Below, piece after piece: positions 1 through 7,733 of a stretch of DNA of 64,000 nucleotides. The notes under the pieces are model-generated. The model ran no database searches and was not told the DNA's origin. It saw only the letters and a list, made by a program, of their open reading frames with translations. The translations under genes and the position numbers were made by a program. Origin of the DNA: Vibrio sp. SCSIO 43136 (GTDB lineage: Bacteria; Pseudomonadota; Gammaproteobacteria; Enterobacterales; Vibrionaceae); the NCBI RefSeq assembly GCF_023716565.1, contig NZ_CP071849.1:310001-374000 (forward strand), in the 5' to 3' direction. Each line of letters begins with the position of its first letter. The stretch's first letter is position 1.

Positions 1-1696
1 CTTGACGATAGATTTTGTCAGTCACGTTGAGGCAGCTACACAGCTGATCACACCAGTAGGCAAACTGCTTATCGACACTTTCAAGCACTTGCTCAAAACT
101 TTGGTAAGTTTCTAGGCTGCCCGTATCAGGGCCAAGTTGTTTACCTGCATCGGGCCCTGAAAGAATGCGACCACCGTTAATAACCATCTCCATCATTTTG
201 GCGGTATTGACGTAACCGGCATCTAGCCAACCGTGTTCTTTGCCTGGGATAGTTGGTTCAACACAGCCAACTACGGCGTAATTGCGAGCTTCTTCTATGG
301 TAACCCCTTTTGCTTGCATCGCCTTGATTGCAGGGCCGTCATTAAACAGTTTCGGGTGACCATAGCCTGCTCGGATACACTCGATGGTTTTGATCTTAAG
401 CTCGTAAGGGGTGCTTTCATGCATGCGTACGCAGACCCAAGGGTTCATCATACGGGTATGAACGGAAGCTTCGAGCATCAACATAGTAAGATCATTGGTC
501 GCATCGTTCCCTTTCTCATCAACACCACCAATGGTGAGGCTTTCACCACCAAAACCGCGACCATTGCGCACTTTCACCGTGCCTTTGTCTTTGAGTTTGG
601 TCGGGTTATTCATCTTAACGTAAAGCACTTCTAGCAACTCTAAGATGAACTTCTTACTGATACCGTTCGCTTCGATATCTTGTTGATAAAATGGAAGCAG
701 CCACTGATCCATTCGGCCGTAAGATATAGAGTGACCATTGCCTTCGATTTGAGTCAGGGTAACCGCAAAATTAAACAGTTGAATTGCTTGCCAAAAAGTT
801 TGAGGCGCACCACCTGCGATTTGGAAACAGTTTGCCGACATAGTCTGCAATTCTTGCTGGCGAATTTCGTCAGCTTCTGAGCTTGCCATTTGAGCCGCTA
901 ATTCAGCGTGGCGACGGATATACTGCTTAGCTGCGTTTAATACGATGATGGTTGCTTTGTAATAGTCGCGTTTTTCGAAGTAATCAGGGTCTTGTTTAGA
1001 CAGTTTTGAAAACGCAGTTTCCGTAAGCTCCAACACGCCGTTGTAACCCAGCATCATCAGCTTGTTAAAGTCCATGGCAAAGTGACCAATGCCCGCAAAG
1101 TGGTAGTTGTTGGTCTGGAAGACCTTCTCTCCCATATGAGAGCCTTTCTTTTGGTCTTCATCAAGATGCGTAGTGATGATTTCGTTGGCACTCTTGCCTT
1201 TCCAGTATTCGCACAGCTGCAAAATTTCAGCACGGTCTTCGTCGTTGCGAATATAGAATTGGTCGTTGGCACGCTCTTCGAACGGAGAGTGGAGGATCTC
1301 ATCGATAATCCAATCGACAGAAAACTCAGGGTAGATAGGTGATGCTTTCGCTGGAGCGGCGATCTCCCCTAAGATCAAGTCTTGCGGATATATATTGAGC
1401 GTCGTGTTGAGCAGTACATTTTCAAATGCGTAGGCACATTGCAAAATACGTGGGGTGGCTTCGTGGGCTTGGTAGGCTTGGGTCACCAAACGCAGACGTT
1501 CTACATCGATGTCATATGGGCGCTCAAGAAATGTCTGACGCAACTGGTTAACTCGAGGGTAAGGTGACCAATCAGCGTGATCGACTTCGTAACCGAGTCC
1601 ATACACTTTATCGAATGCTTCCGTGCCTATTGCATCGGTGTGAGAGTTAGCTTGTAGGGTAAACAAACTCTCTTTATTCATTTGGAAATTTTCCAT
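1..1696 (-). CDS. Glycyl radical enzyme, glycerol/diol dehydratase-like (partial, C-terminus outside window)
   Basis: About 565 N-terminal codons of a PFL2-type glycyl radical enzyme are visible; the frame is still open at base 1, so the C-terminal glycyl radical loop and any activase lie outside. The thiyl-radical motif GCVEP is present with Cys478 and Glu480. Recalled glycerol dehydratase residues map at near-constant offsets: His205 (His164), His322-Ser323 (His281-Ser282) and Asp492 (Asp447). This argues for a diol dehydratase rather than pyruvate formate-lyase. The ATG at 1696 follows an AAGAGAT-type ribosome site; a second ATG at 1681 is possible. It lies downstream of gldA on the same strand, with a terminator-like hairpin between. 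The substrate is inferred to be glycerol or 1,2-propanediol; a sulfonated diol such as DHPS cannot be excluded. Confidence 0.85.
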   Translation of the reverse strand, partial: MENFQMNKESLFTLQANSHTDAIGTEAFDKVYGLGYEVDHADWSPYPRVNQLRQTFLERPYDIDVERLRLVTQAYQAHEATPRILQCAYAFENVLLNTTLNIYPQDLILGEIAAPAKASPIYPEFSVDWIIDEILHSPFEERANDQFYIRNDEDRAEILQLCEYWKGKSANEIITTHLDEDQKKGSHMGEKVFQTNNYHFAGIGHFAMDFNKLMMLGYNGVLELTETAFSKLSKQDPDYFEKRDYYKATIIVLNAAKQYIRRHAELAAQMASSEADEIRQQELQTMSANCFQIAGGAPQTFWQAIQLFNFAVTLTQIEGNGHSISYGRMDQWLLPFYQQDIEANGISKKFILELLEVLYVKMNNPTKLKDKGTVKVRNGRGFGGESLTIGGVDEKGNDATNDLTMLMLEASVHTRMMNPWVCVRMHESTPYELKIKTIECIRAGYGHPKLFNDGPAIKAMQAKGVTIEEARNYAVVGCVEPTIPGKEHGWLDAGYVNTAKMMEMVINGGRILSGPDAGKQLGPDTGSLETYQSFEQVLESVDKQFAYWCDQLCSCLNVTDKIYRQ

Positions 1697-1785
1697 GCTT
1701 GATCTCTTTTCTAAATACTAAATCTTTGATGCGCATTACCTGCAAAATGAGAGAGAAAAGGGTTGGAATGGCATGTTTTAGTATT

Positions 1786-1818
1786 AAAAAGGGTCTAGCG
1801 GAGGAGCTGGCTAGACCC
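1786..1818 (-). terminator. Intrinsic terminator or attenuator between gldA and the glycyl radical enzyme gene
   Basis: A perfect 9-bp stem (GGGTCTAGC at 1791-1799 and its complement at 1810-1818, 10-nt loop) is followed on the minus strand by five T residues. It lies 18 nt after the gldA stop and upstream of the glycyl radical enzyme start, so it should limit read-through. Confidence 0.75.
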
Positions 1819-1835
1819 ATGGCACGAATAGTGGG

Positions 1836-2918
1836 TTATGCGCCTAAGTTGTGCGCCGTTAGAATCGCTGCGTAAACGCTTTGTGCAGTCACTTCAAATG
1901 GCATGTTATGGATAGTTTCACCTTCGGCAGTTGCGCCTTCAGCCACTTCCATTAGCTTGTCTAGGTTAAGCTCTTTCACGCCCATTTCGAACAGGTTAGT
2001 CGGCAGGCCAACCTCACGGCAGAAATTGATCACCGTGCGGATCTCTTCCATCGGAGCATTTTCAAGCACCAATTGAACAAGCGTACCGAATGCGACTTTT
2101 TCACCGTGGTATAGGTGGTGACACTCTTCCAGTTTGGTTAGACCATTATGGATAGCGTGCGCTGCTGCCAGACCACTACTTTCAAAACCAATGCCGCTTA
2201 GGTAAGTGTTGGCTTCGATGATGTTTTCTACCGCAGTAGTACATACGCCTTGCTCAACTGCGGTTTTCGCTTTTAGGCCATCAGCCAATAGAGTTTCATA
2301 ACATAGTTTCGCTAGTGCTTGAGCTGAACGAGTTGGTGCACCACCTGCCATCGTCGCCTTGCCAGATGTCATGTTGGCACGAGCTTCAAAGTAAGTAGAT
2401 AGTGCATCACCCATACCTGCAACCAGTAGGCGAACAGGTGCTTTTGCAATAACGCCTGTGTCCATCACCACCATATCTGGGTTGGTTGGGAACAATAGAT
2501 ACTCGCTGAACTCACCTTCTGGGGTGTAAATCACGGCTAGAGCACTGGTTGGTGCATCAGTAGATGCAATGGTAGGAACGACAACTACAGGGATTTTGGT
2601 GTAGTAAGCCACAGATTTTGCGGTGTCTAGAGTTTTACCACCACCTACACCAATAATGACGTCATATTTTTGCGTAGCGCAGATGTCCGTTAGGCGGTCG
2701 ATCTCTTCACGCGAACATTCACCGTTAAAGATGTCTGTTGCAAGAGGCATCTCTTCAGCAGCAAAACTGGTCGCAAGCGTGTCGCCAACTAAGCCAGTTA
2801 CAAACTCATCTGCAATGGCAAATGCATTGCCGCCAAGGGCTTTTACATAACCTGCGATGTTGCCGATAACGCCTTCACCTTGTACGTATTTGCTTGGGCT
2901 AATAATGATTTTATCCAT
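1836..2918 (-). CDS. gldA: Glycerol dehydrogenase (NAD+, zinc)
   Basis: The 360-aa protein matches GldA in length and sequence. It oxidises glycerol to dihydroxyacetone with NAD+ in the cytoplasm, and the family also interconverts hydroxyacetone and 1,2-propanediol. Visible signatures are the GGGKTLDTAK nucleotide-binding stretch, VVPTIASTDAPTS, and the metal-ligand regions GMGDALSTYFEA (Asp), HAIHNGL (His) and YHGEKVAFG (His). The ATG is preceded by AAGGTCTGAG. It is divergent from dhaKLM across a 354-bp regulatory region, which fits the DHA-kinase route: GldA makes DHA and DhaKLM phosphorylates it. Confidence 0.95.
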   Translation of the reverse strand: MDKIIISPSKYVQGEGVIGNIAGYVKALGGNAFAIADEFVTGLVGDTLATSFAAEEMPLATDIFNGECSREEIDRLTDICATQKYDVIIGVGGGKTLDTAKSVAYYTKIPVVVVPTIASTDAPTSALAVIYTPEGEFSEYLLFPTNPDMVVMDTGVIAKAPVRLLVAGMGDALSTYFEARANMTSGKATMAGGAPTRSAQALAKLCYETLLADGLKAKTAVEQGVCTTAVENIIEANTYLSGIGFESSGLAAAHAIHNGLTKLEECHHLYHGEKVAFGTLVQLVLENAPMEEIRTVINFCREVGLPTNLFEMGVKELNLDKLMEVAEGATAEGETIHNMPFEVTAQSVYAAILTAHNLGA

Positions 2919-3272
2919 GATGTTCTCAGACCTTTTGTTTCGTTATTTTTAATGTGTAGTAGTTGTTGGATTCATCCTAAAACTCTCACCCTAGAAAGCT
3001 AATAAATGGCTCGATTTGAAGGTCGAAACTATGAAGGAAACACCAATTATTAAGCGAGAAGTTTGCCTGCCAAAACGGATTTGTCGCCCTGATCACTTTT
3101 TGGCGATTTTCGAAAATCTGACGTTTCAAAATGGGACACTTGAGGGTTCAAAAGCGTTTCAAAATGGAACGTAAGATTTTTTTTTGTCTCGATGATTTGG
3201 CTCTCTAAGATGAATTTAAACCCGAGAAAACGAATCCAATAACTGAATCAAAATTATTAAGAGATCCCTACA
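2919..3272. promoter_or_regulatory. Divergent gldA / dhaK regulatory region
   Basis: This 354-bp gene-free stretch separates the two transcription units. On the dhaK side it holds a pair of 16-bp repeats (3122-3170, listed separately) and a weak sigma70-like promoter: TTGTCT at 3184-3189, 16-bp spacer, TAAGAT at 3206-3211. I found no convincing sigma54 GG-N10-GC element, which agrees with the DhaR protein here lacking the GAFTGA loop. The promoter call is inference. Confidence 0.5.
3122..3170. promoter_or_regulatory. Paired 16-bp repeats, candidate DhaR sites
   Basis: CGTTTCAAAATGGGAC (3122-3137) and CGTTTCAAAATGGAAC (3155-3170) are identical at 15 of 16 positions and lie 33 bp apart, about three helical turns. 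Each is an imperfect palindrome (GTTTCA-AAA-TGGAAC). The second copy ends 13 bp before the putative dhaK -35, a typical activator position. Assignment to DhaR is inferred from context. Confidence 0.55.
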
Positions 3273-4331
3273 ATGAAAAAAATCATCAACCAAATCGACG
3301 ACATCGTGAAAGAGCAAATGGAAGGCCTAGTGGCTTCTCGCAGCGAGCTAAAAGCAAACTATGAACCTCGCTTTATCTGGCATGATGCATCACAAGGCAA
3401 AGTGGCGTTGGTTTCTGGTGGCGGCAGTGGTCACGAGCCTTTGCACGCAGGCTTTGTGGGCAAAGGTATGCTTACTGGCGCCTGTCCAGGTGAGGTTTTT
3501 ACCTCTCCAACGCCGGATCAAATGTACGAGTGCGGCCAAAAAGTAAACAGCGGAGAAGGCGTACTCTTCTTCATCAAGAACTACACCGGTGATGTTCTTA
3601 ACTTCGAAACAGCGGTGGAATTACTACACGCAGATGGCGTAGCCGTTGGTTCAGTACTTATTGATGATGACGTTGCAGTAAAAGACAGCCTATACACTGC
3701 AGGTCGCCGTGGCGTAGCGGGTACGGTTCTGGCTGAGAAAATCGTTGGTGCAGCGGCTGAAAAAGGTTACAGCCTAGAAAAATGTGAAGAGCTAGCACGT
3801 CGTATCAATAACAACTGCCGCTCATTCGGTATCGCACTAGAAGCGTGTACCGTACCAGCAGCTGGCAAGCCATCATTCACTCTGGCAGACAACGAGATAG
3901 AGTTTGGTGTGGGTATCCACGGTGAACCAGGTATCGAACGTATCACTTACGAAGATGCTGATAGCCTAGTAGACAAGATGTTCGTTGAGCTTTCTGAAAA
4001 CGCAGCCTACAGCCGTGTACTACGTATCTGGGATCGTGAAGAAGGCGATTGGCGTGAAGAAGAATCAACGGTTAAAAACTTCGAAGCAGATAAAGAGTAC
4101 ATCGTATTAGTCAACGGCCTAGGTGCGACTCCTGAAGGCGAGCTATACGGAGCATACCGTCGCCTAGCAGAGAACTGCGAAAAAGCAGGCTACAAGATCG
4201 CACGTAACATGGTAGGCAACTACTGTACTTCACTTGATATGCAAGGCTTCTCAATCACGCTGCTACAAGCGGATGAAGAGATGCTAGAGCTATTTGACGC
4301 ACCAGTAAACACAGCAGCAATGACTTGGTAA
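3273..4331 (+). CDS. dhaK: Dihydroxyacetone kinase, substrate-binding subunit DhaK
   Basis: The 352-aa protein is a full-length PTS-type DhaK. It binds dihydroxyacetone covalently through a hemiaminal to a histidine and presents it to DhaL-ADP for phosphorylation. The covalent His is His216 in GVGIHGEPG; His54 in GGGSGHEP and the Asp in KNYTGDVLNF are the other active-site residues known for the family. It is the first gene of dhaK-dhaL-dhaM; dhaL follows with 11 bp between stop and start. Substrate-loaded DhaK and DhaL also communicate with DhaR in E. coli, and a DhaR gene lies nearby here. Confidence 0.97.
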   Translation: MKKIINQIDDIVKEQMEGLVASRSELKANYEPRFIWHDASQGKVALVSGGGSGHEPLHAGFVGKGMLTGACPGEVFTSPTPDQMYECGQKVNSGEGVLFFIKNYTGDVLNFETAVELLHADGVAVGSVLIDDDVAVKDSLYTAGRRGVAGTVLAEKIVGAAAEKGYSLEKCEELARRINNNCRSFGIALEACTVPAAGKPSFTLADNEIEFGVGIHGEPGIERITYEDADSLVDKMFVELSENAAYSRVLRIWDREEGDWREEESTVKNFEADKEYIVLVNGLGATPEGELYGAYRRLAENCEKAGYKIARNMVGNYCTSLDMQGFSITLLQADEEMLELFDAPVNTAAMTW

Positions 4332-4342
4332 GGAACACGAAA

Positions 4343-4978
4343 ATGCAAATTGAAAAGAAACACATCATTAACTGGCTTGAGCTGTGCGCACAAACGTATC
4401 AAGAGCAGCAAGACTTCTTGACTGATCTTGACCGCGATATCGGCGATGCCGATCACGGTCTAAACATGAACCGCGGCTTTAAGAAAGTCGCTGAGAATCT
4501 GCCAAAAGTGGCTGAACAGAACATATCTACCATCCTGAAAAACACAGGTATGACACTGCTTTCAAGTGTGGGTGGTGCTAGTGGTCCGTTATACGGCACC
4601 TTGTTTATCCGCAGCGCAGCGGCAGTGGGCAGCCGTGAGCAGTTAAGTTATGAAGAGCTTATCGATGTGCTAAAAGGCGGTGTTGATGGTGTTATCTCTC
4701 GCGGTAAAGCAGAGCAGGGTGACAAAACCATGTGTGACGTTTGGCTACCAGTACTAGAAAGTGCCAAAGAAGCCATAGGCAAAGGTGCTCAAGGTGAAGA
4801 TTTGCTAAACACTATGGTTGAAACGGCTGAGAAAAGTGCAGTTGCGACCATTGAAATGCAAGCGAAGAAAGGCCGTGCAAGTTACCTAGGTGAGCGCAGT
4901 ATTGGCCACCAAGATCCTGGTGCAACCTCCTCTCTAATGATGGTGAAGGCACTACGCCAATCGGTAGTAGGAGCGTAA
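4343..4978 (+). CDS. dhaL: Dihydroxyacetone kinase, ADP-binding subunit DhaL
   Basis: The 211-aa protein carries tightly bound Mg-ADP that is rephosphorylated by DhaM and passes phosphate to DHA on DhaK. The metal-binding DRDIGDADHG motif, the GGASGPLYGTLF loop and the DPGATS motif are all present. I chose the ATG at 4343 because AAGGA (4330-4334) lies 8 nt upstream; an in-frame TTG at 4325 would overlap the dhaK end and is less likely. It ends 3 bp before dhaM, so the genes are tightly coupled. Confidence 0.96.
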   Translation: MQIEKKHIINWLELCAQTYQEQQDFLTDLDRDIGDADHGLNMNRGFKKVAENLPKVAEQNISTILKNTGMTLLSSVGGASGPLYGTLFIRSAAAVGSREQLSYEELIDVLKGGVDGVISRGKAEQGDKTMCDVWLPVLESAKEAIGKGAQGEDLLNTMVETAEKSAVATIEMQAKKGRASYLGERSIGHQDPGATSSLMMVKALRQSVVGA

Positions 4979-4981
4979 GCA

Positions 4982-7360
4982 ATGGCGGGTATTGTAGTTG
5001 TATCGCACAGCCGACAACTCGCGTTAGGGGTGGCAGAGCTTGCCACCCAAATGACGCAAGGCAAAGTGCGTTTAGCCGTTGCAGCGGGCATAGATGATCC
5101 TGATAACCCTATTGGCACGGACGCCATGGCGGTTATGATGGCCATTGAGGAAGTGTGTGACGATCAAGGTGTGTTGATCTTGATGGATCTGGGTAGTGCG
5201 CTACTGAGCACCGAGATGGCATTAGAGCTTATCGATGATGAGCTGCGTGAGAAAGTCACCCTGATCTCCGCACCACTGGTAGAAGGTACACTGGCGGCTT
5301 CCGTCGCAGCAAGTGCTAACTTACCTATGGCTACTATCGTGGAAGAAGCGAACCGAGCTTTGGAAGCAAAACGTGAACACCTAGGTGATGGTGAGCCACA
5401 AGCGCCAGCAGCATCAGTAAGTGCTGATGAGCCAAGCGCTACGGCAGTCACCTATACATGGACAGTGCAGAACCCTCACGGTATTCACGCACGCCCGGCG
5501 GCGACTATTGTATCCGCATTAGCAAGCCTTCAAGCTAATATATGGCTGAAAAAAGGCGAACAATCGGCCAGTGCAACCAGCCTAAATAGCATTGCTAAAC
5601 TCGGCGCTGTAAAAGGCGATGAGATTACATTTGCCGTTGAAGGCGAAGAGTCTGAGCTAGCGATTAAAGCAATCCAATCACTTTGTGATCAGCACTTTGG
5701 TGAGGCGGAGCTGGTCGCCAATGGTGCTGACCAAGAGTCAGAAACTGAACAGCCATCAGCTCAGCAAGAGATCGCAGGTGCTATTGTCGGTATTGCTGTT
5801 AGCCAAGGGGTAGTGAAAGCACCTGCGGTTAAGTTTGAAAGCCGTATGCCAGAGGTGCCACGGCGTGATTACCAAGGCTTTGAAGCTGAGAGTGGTCGTC
5901 TAAGTGCAGCGATGGATGAAGTCAAAGCTGCTCTAAGCCAGCAGGCGAAAGCACCAAGTGGTGAAGTATTCCAAGCGCATCTGCTGATGCTAACCGATCC
6001 AGAGCTATGGCATGGCCTATTAGCCGAAGTGGAAAACCAACAGATCGCCGAGCAAGCATGGCTAAATACCATGGGCAAACTTGCCGAAGATTACCGCAAT
6101 GCCCAAAGCCAATACATGCAAGAGCGTGAAGCCGATGTTTGGGATATTGCTAAGCAGGTAATGCAGGTGTTGGTTGGTGAGAAATCATCTGGTGTTGAAT
6201 TCAATGAACCTTCCATTGTGCTAGCAAGAGATCTAATGCCATCGGATGTGGCTGGTCTTGATAAATCTAAGGTACTTGCTATCTGTCTAAGCGAAGGTGG
6301 TAAAACGTCCCATAGTGCCATCATTGCCCGAGCAATGGGTATCCCAGCGATTGTAAAAGCTAAAGGTTGCCTTGATCAAATTACCGACCAGCAAGTGATC
6401 ACCGTTGATGGCGAGCAGGGCGTAATCTGGATAGAGCCAAGCGAAGAGAAAGCGCTAGAGCTAGCACAAAAACGTGAGCAGTGGATTGCAGAAACCCAAG
6501 CCTGCCAACAAGCTGCGATGGAAAGCGCAGTCACTCAAAGCGGTGTTGAGGTGCAAGTCCTAGCTAATATCGGTGGCCCTAATGATGTGGCTTCGGCACT
6601 TGAAAATGGCTGTGATGGTGTTGGCCTGTTTAGAACGGAATTCCTATTCCAAGACAGCGCTGAACTACCAAGCGAGCAAGACCAATACGAAGTTTACCTA
6701 GATATTGCCACACGCCTAGAAGGCAAACCTTTAACTATCCGAAGCCTAGATGTTGGCGGTGATAAACCACTAGCAGCTTACCCAATGCCAGAGGAAGAGA
6801 ACCCATTCCTAGGTTTACGTGGTGTGCGTCTATGTCTTGCGCATCAGAAGCTGTTTATCGACCAAATCCGAGCCGTATTGCGAGCGCACGCTGAATGTAA
6901 CAACATCCAGCTAATGATCCCGATGATCGCAACGGTTGAGGAAGTACGTCAGGTGAAAGCGCTGGTGGCAGAGCAAGCCGAGCAGTTAGGTCTTGATGCA
7001 TCAGCAATGAAGCTAGGCATCATGATTGAAGTGCCAGCTGCGGTGCTAAACGCCGATGCCCTCGCACTGCATGTCGACTTCTTCTCTATCGGCACCAACG
7101 ACCTGACTCAATATGTGATGGCTGCTGACCGTGGTAATACAGAAGTAGCACACCTAGTGGATTACTTTGATGAAGCGGTACTAAAAGCCATCGAACTCAC
7201 CTGTGAAGCAGGCCAGAAAGCAGGTATCCCAGTGAGTATGTGTGGTGAGATGGCGGGTGATACTAAAGCGACTTCGCAACTGCTTGATTTTGGGCTGACT
7301 AAGTTCAGTGCAAGTGGAAGCTTGTTGCCTAAGTTGAAGGCTACGATTCGGGAGTTGTAA
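4982..7360 (+). CDS. dhaM: PTS phosphoryl donor DhaM, EIIA(Man)-HPr-complete EI fusion
   Basis: The 792-aa fusion feeds PEP phosphate to DhaL. Domains in order: EIIA-mannose-like domain (about 1-130, phospho-His9 in VVSHS), HPr domain (about 155-245, His169 in HGIHARP) and enzyme I (about 265-790). EI shows the phospho-His motif GGKTSHSAIIAR (His444) and a complete C-terminal PEP-binding half: GLFRTEFLF, the MIPMIATVEE and GIMIEVPAA strands, FFSIGTNDLTQY, and Cys754 in SMCGEMAGD. E. coli DhaM is about 470 aa and lacks the PEP-binding half, so this version could autophosphorylate from PEP without general EI/HPr. A terminator follows. Confidence 0.95.
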   Translation: MAGIVVVSHSRQLALGVAELATQMTQGKVRLAVAAGIDDPDNPIGTDAMAVMMAIEEVCDDQGVLILMDLGSALLSTEMALELIDDELREKVTLISAPLVEGTLAASVAASANLPMATIVEEANRALEAKREHLGDGEPQAPAASVSADEPSATAVTYTWTVQNPHGIHARPAATIVSALASLQANIWLKKGEQSASATSLNSIAKLGAVKGDEITFAVEGEESELAIKAIQSLCDQHFGEAELVANGADQESETEQPSAQQEIAGAIVGIAVSQGVVKAPAVKFESRMPEVPRRDYQGFEAESGRLSAAMDEVKAALSQQAKAPSGEVFQAHLLMLTDPELWHGLLAEVENQQIAEQAWLNTMGKLAEDYRNAQSQYMQEREADVWDIAKQVMQVLVGEKSSGVEFNEPSIVLARDLMPSDVAGLDKSKVLAICLSEGGKTSHSAIIARAMGIPAIVKAKGCLDQITDQQVITVDGEQGVIWIEPSEEKALELAQKREQWIAETQACQQAAMESAVTQSGVEVQVLANIGGPNDVASALENGCDGVGLFRTEFLFQDSAELPSEQDQYEVYLDIATRLEGKPLTIRSLDVGGDKPLAAYPMPEEENPFLGLRGVRLCLAHQKLFIDQIRAVLRAHAECNNIQLMIPMIATVEEVRQVKALVAEQAEQLGLDASAMKLGIMIEVPAAVLNADALALHVDFFSIGTNDLTQYVMAADRGNTEVAHLVDYFDEAVLKAIELTCEAGQKAGIPVSMCGEMAGDTKATSQLLDFGLTKFSASGSLLPKLKATIREL

Positions 7361-7382
7361 GTTTTAATTTTTAATGAATATA

Positions 7383-7416
7383 GGTCAGTCGGGCTAGTTG
7401 TCGGCTGGCCTTTTTT
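7383..7416 (+). terminator. Rho-independent terminator after dhaKLM
   Basis: A 9-bp stem with two G-U pairs (7383-7391 with 7402-7410) is followed by TTTTTT (7411-7416). It overlaps the 3' end of the convergent small gene at 7394-7582. Confidence 0.8.
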
Positions 7417-7582
7417 GATCCAGTTCATCGAGTTCTCGTAAGAACTCTTCGCCATCTACAAGGTTACCGCTTCTAATATCTTCTTCTGCTTGTTCAAAGC
7501 GAGCTTTTACGAGTCTCATCTTGGCTTCTTCTGAGAGTCCACTTTCCTTATCAGTGTTCGATTCGGGGTTTGATGAGGGCAT
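7394..7582 (-). CDS. Small antitoxin-like protein (orphan), divergent from fic
   Basis: The 62-aa, highly charged protein ends in a helix-rich stretch (KMRLVKARFEQAEEDIRSGN, then LVDGEEFLREL) resembling the C-terminal toxin-binding part of ParD/CopG-type antitoxins. I see no N-terminal ribbon-helix-helix. The ATG at 7582 has a strong AGGAGATAGGT ribosome site, so I prefer it to the longer frame from 7690. No ParE/RelE-like toxin follows; the next gene is the end of dhaM. It is divergent from fic across a long palindrome, so it may be a fic partner or a decayed module. Function is not established. Confidence 0.6.
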   Translation of the reverse strand: MPSSNPESNTDKESGLSEEAKMRLVKARFEQAEEDIRSGNLVDGEEFLRELDELDQKRPADN

Positions 7583-7667
7583 ACCTATCTCCTGTGGTTG
7601 TGCCAATATTGTAGTTGCTAGCCGATATGATGCGAAAGATAGAGCCAATCTAATCACATAATGATTT

Positions 7668-7716
7668 GAATAACCACCTAATCTAATCATAATATGATTA
7701 GATTAGGTGGTTATTC
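7668..7716. promoter_or_regulatory. 49-bp palindrome between antitoxin-like gene and fic, likely operator
   Basis: Two perfect 23-bp arms (7668-7690 and 7694-7716) flank a 3-nt centre, AAT. A related half-strength copy lies at 7648-7667 (AATCTAATCACATAATGATT versus AATCTAATCATAATATGATT at 7680-7699). There is no T-tract, and it sits between divergent starts with TATGAT-like -10 elements inside. A self-regulatory operator is the likely reading. Confidence 0.7.
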
Positions 7717-7733
7717 GCATCATAGGTACCGTT

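Noticed and set aside
233..1567. Several plus-strand open frames opposite the glycyl radical enzyme
   Set aside because: They are shadows of the large minus-strand gene, lack family features and lie antisense to clear conserved motifs.
3171..3272. Sigma54 promoter for dhaK, expected because DhaR has an AAA+ domain
   Set aside because: No GG-N10-GC element is present and this DhaR lacks the GAFTGA loop.
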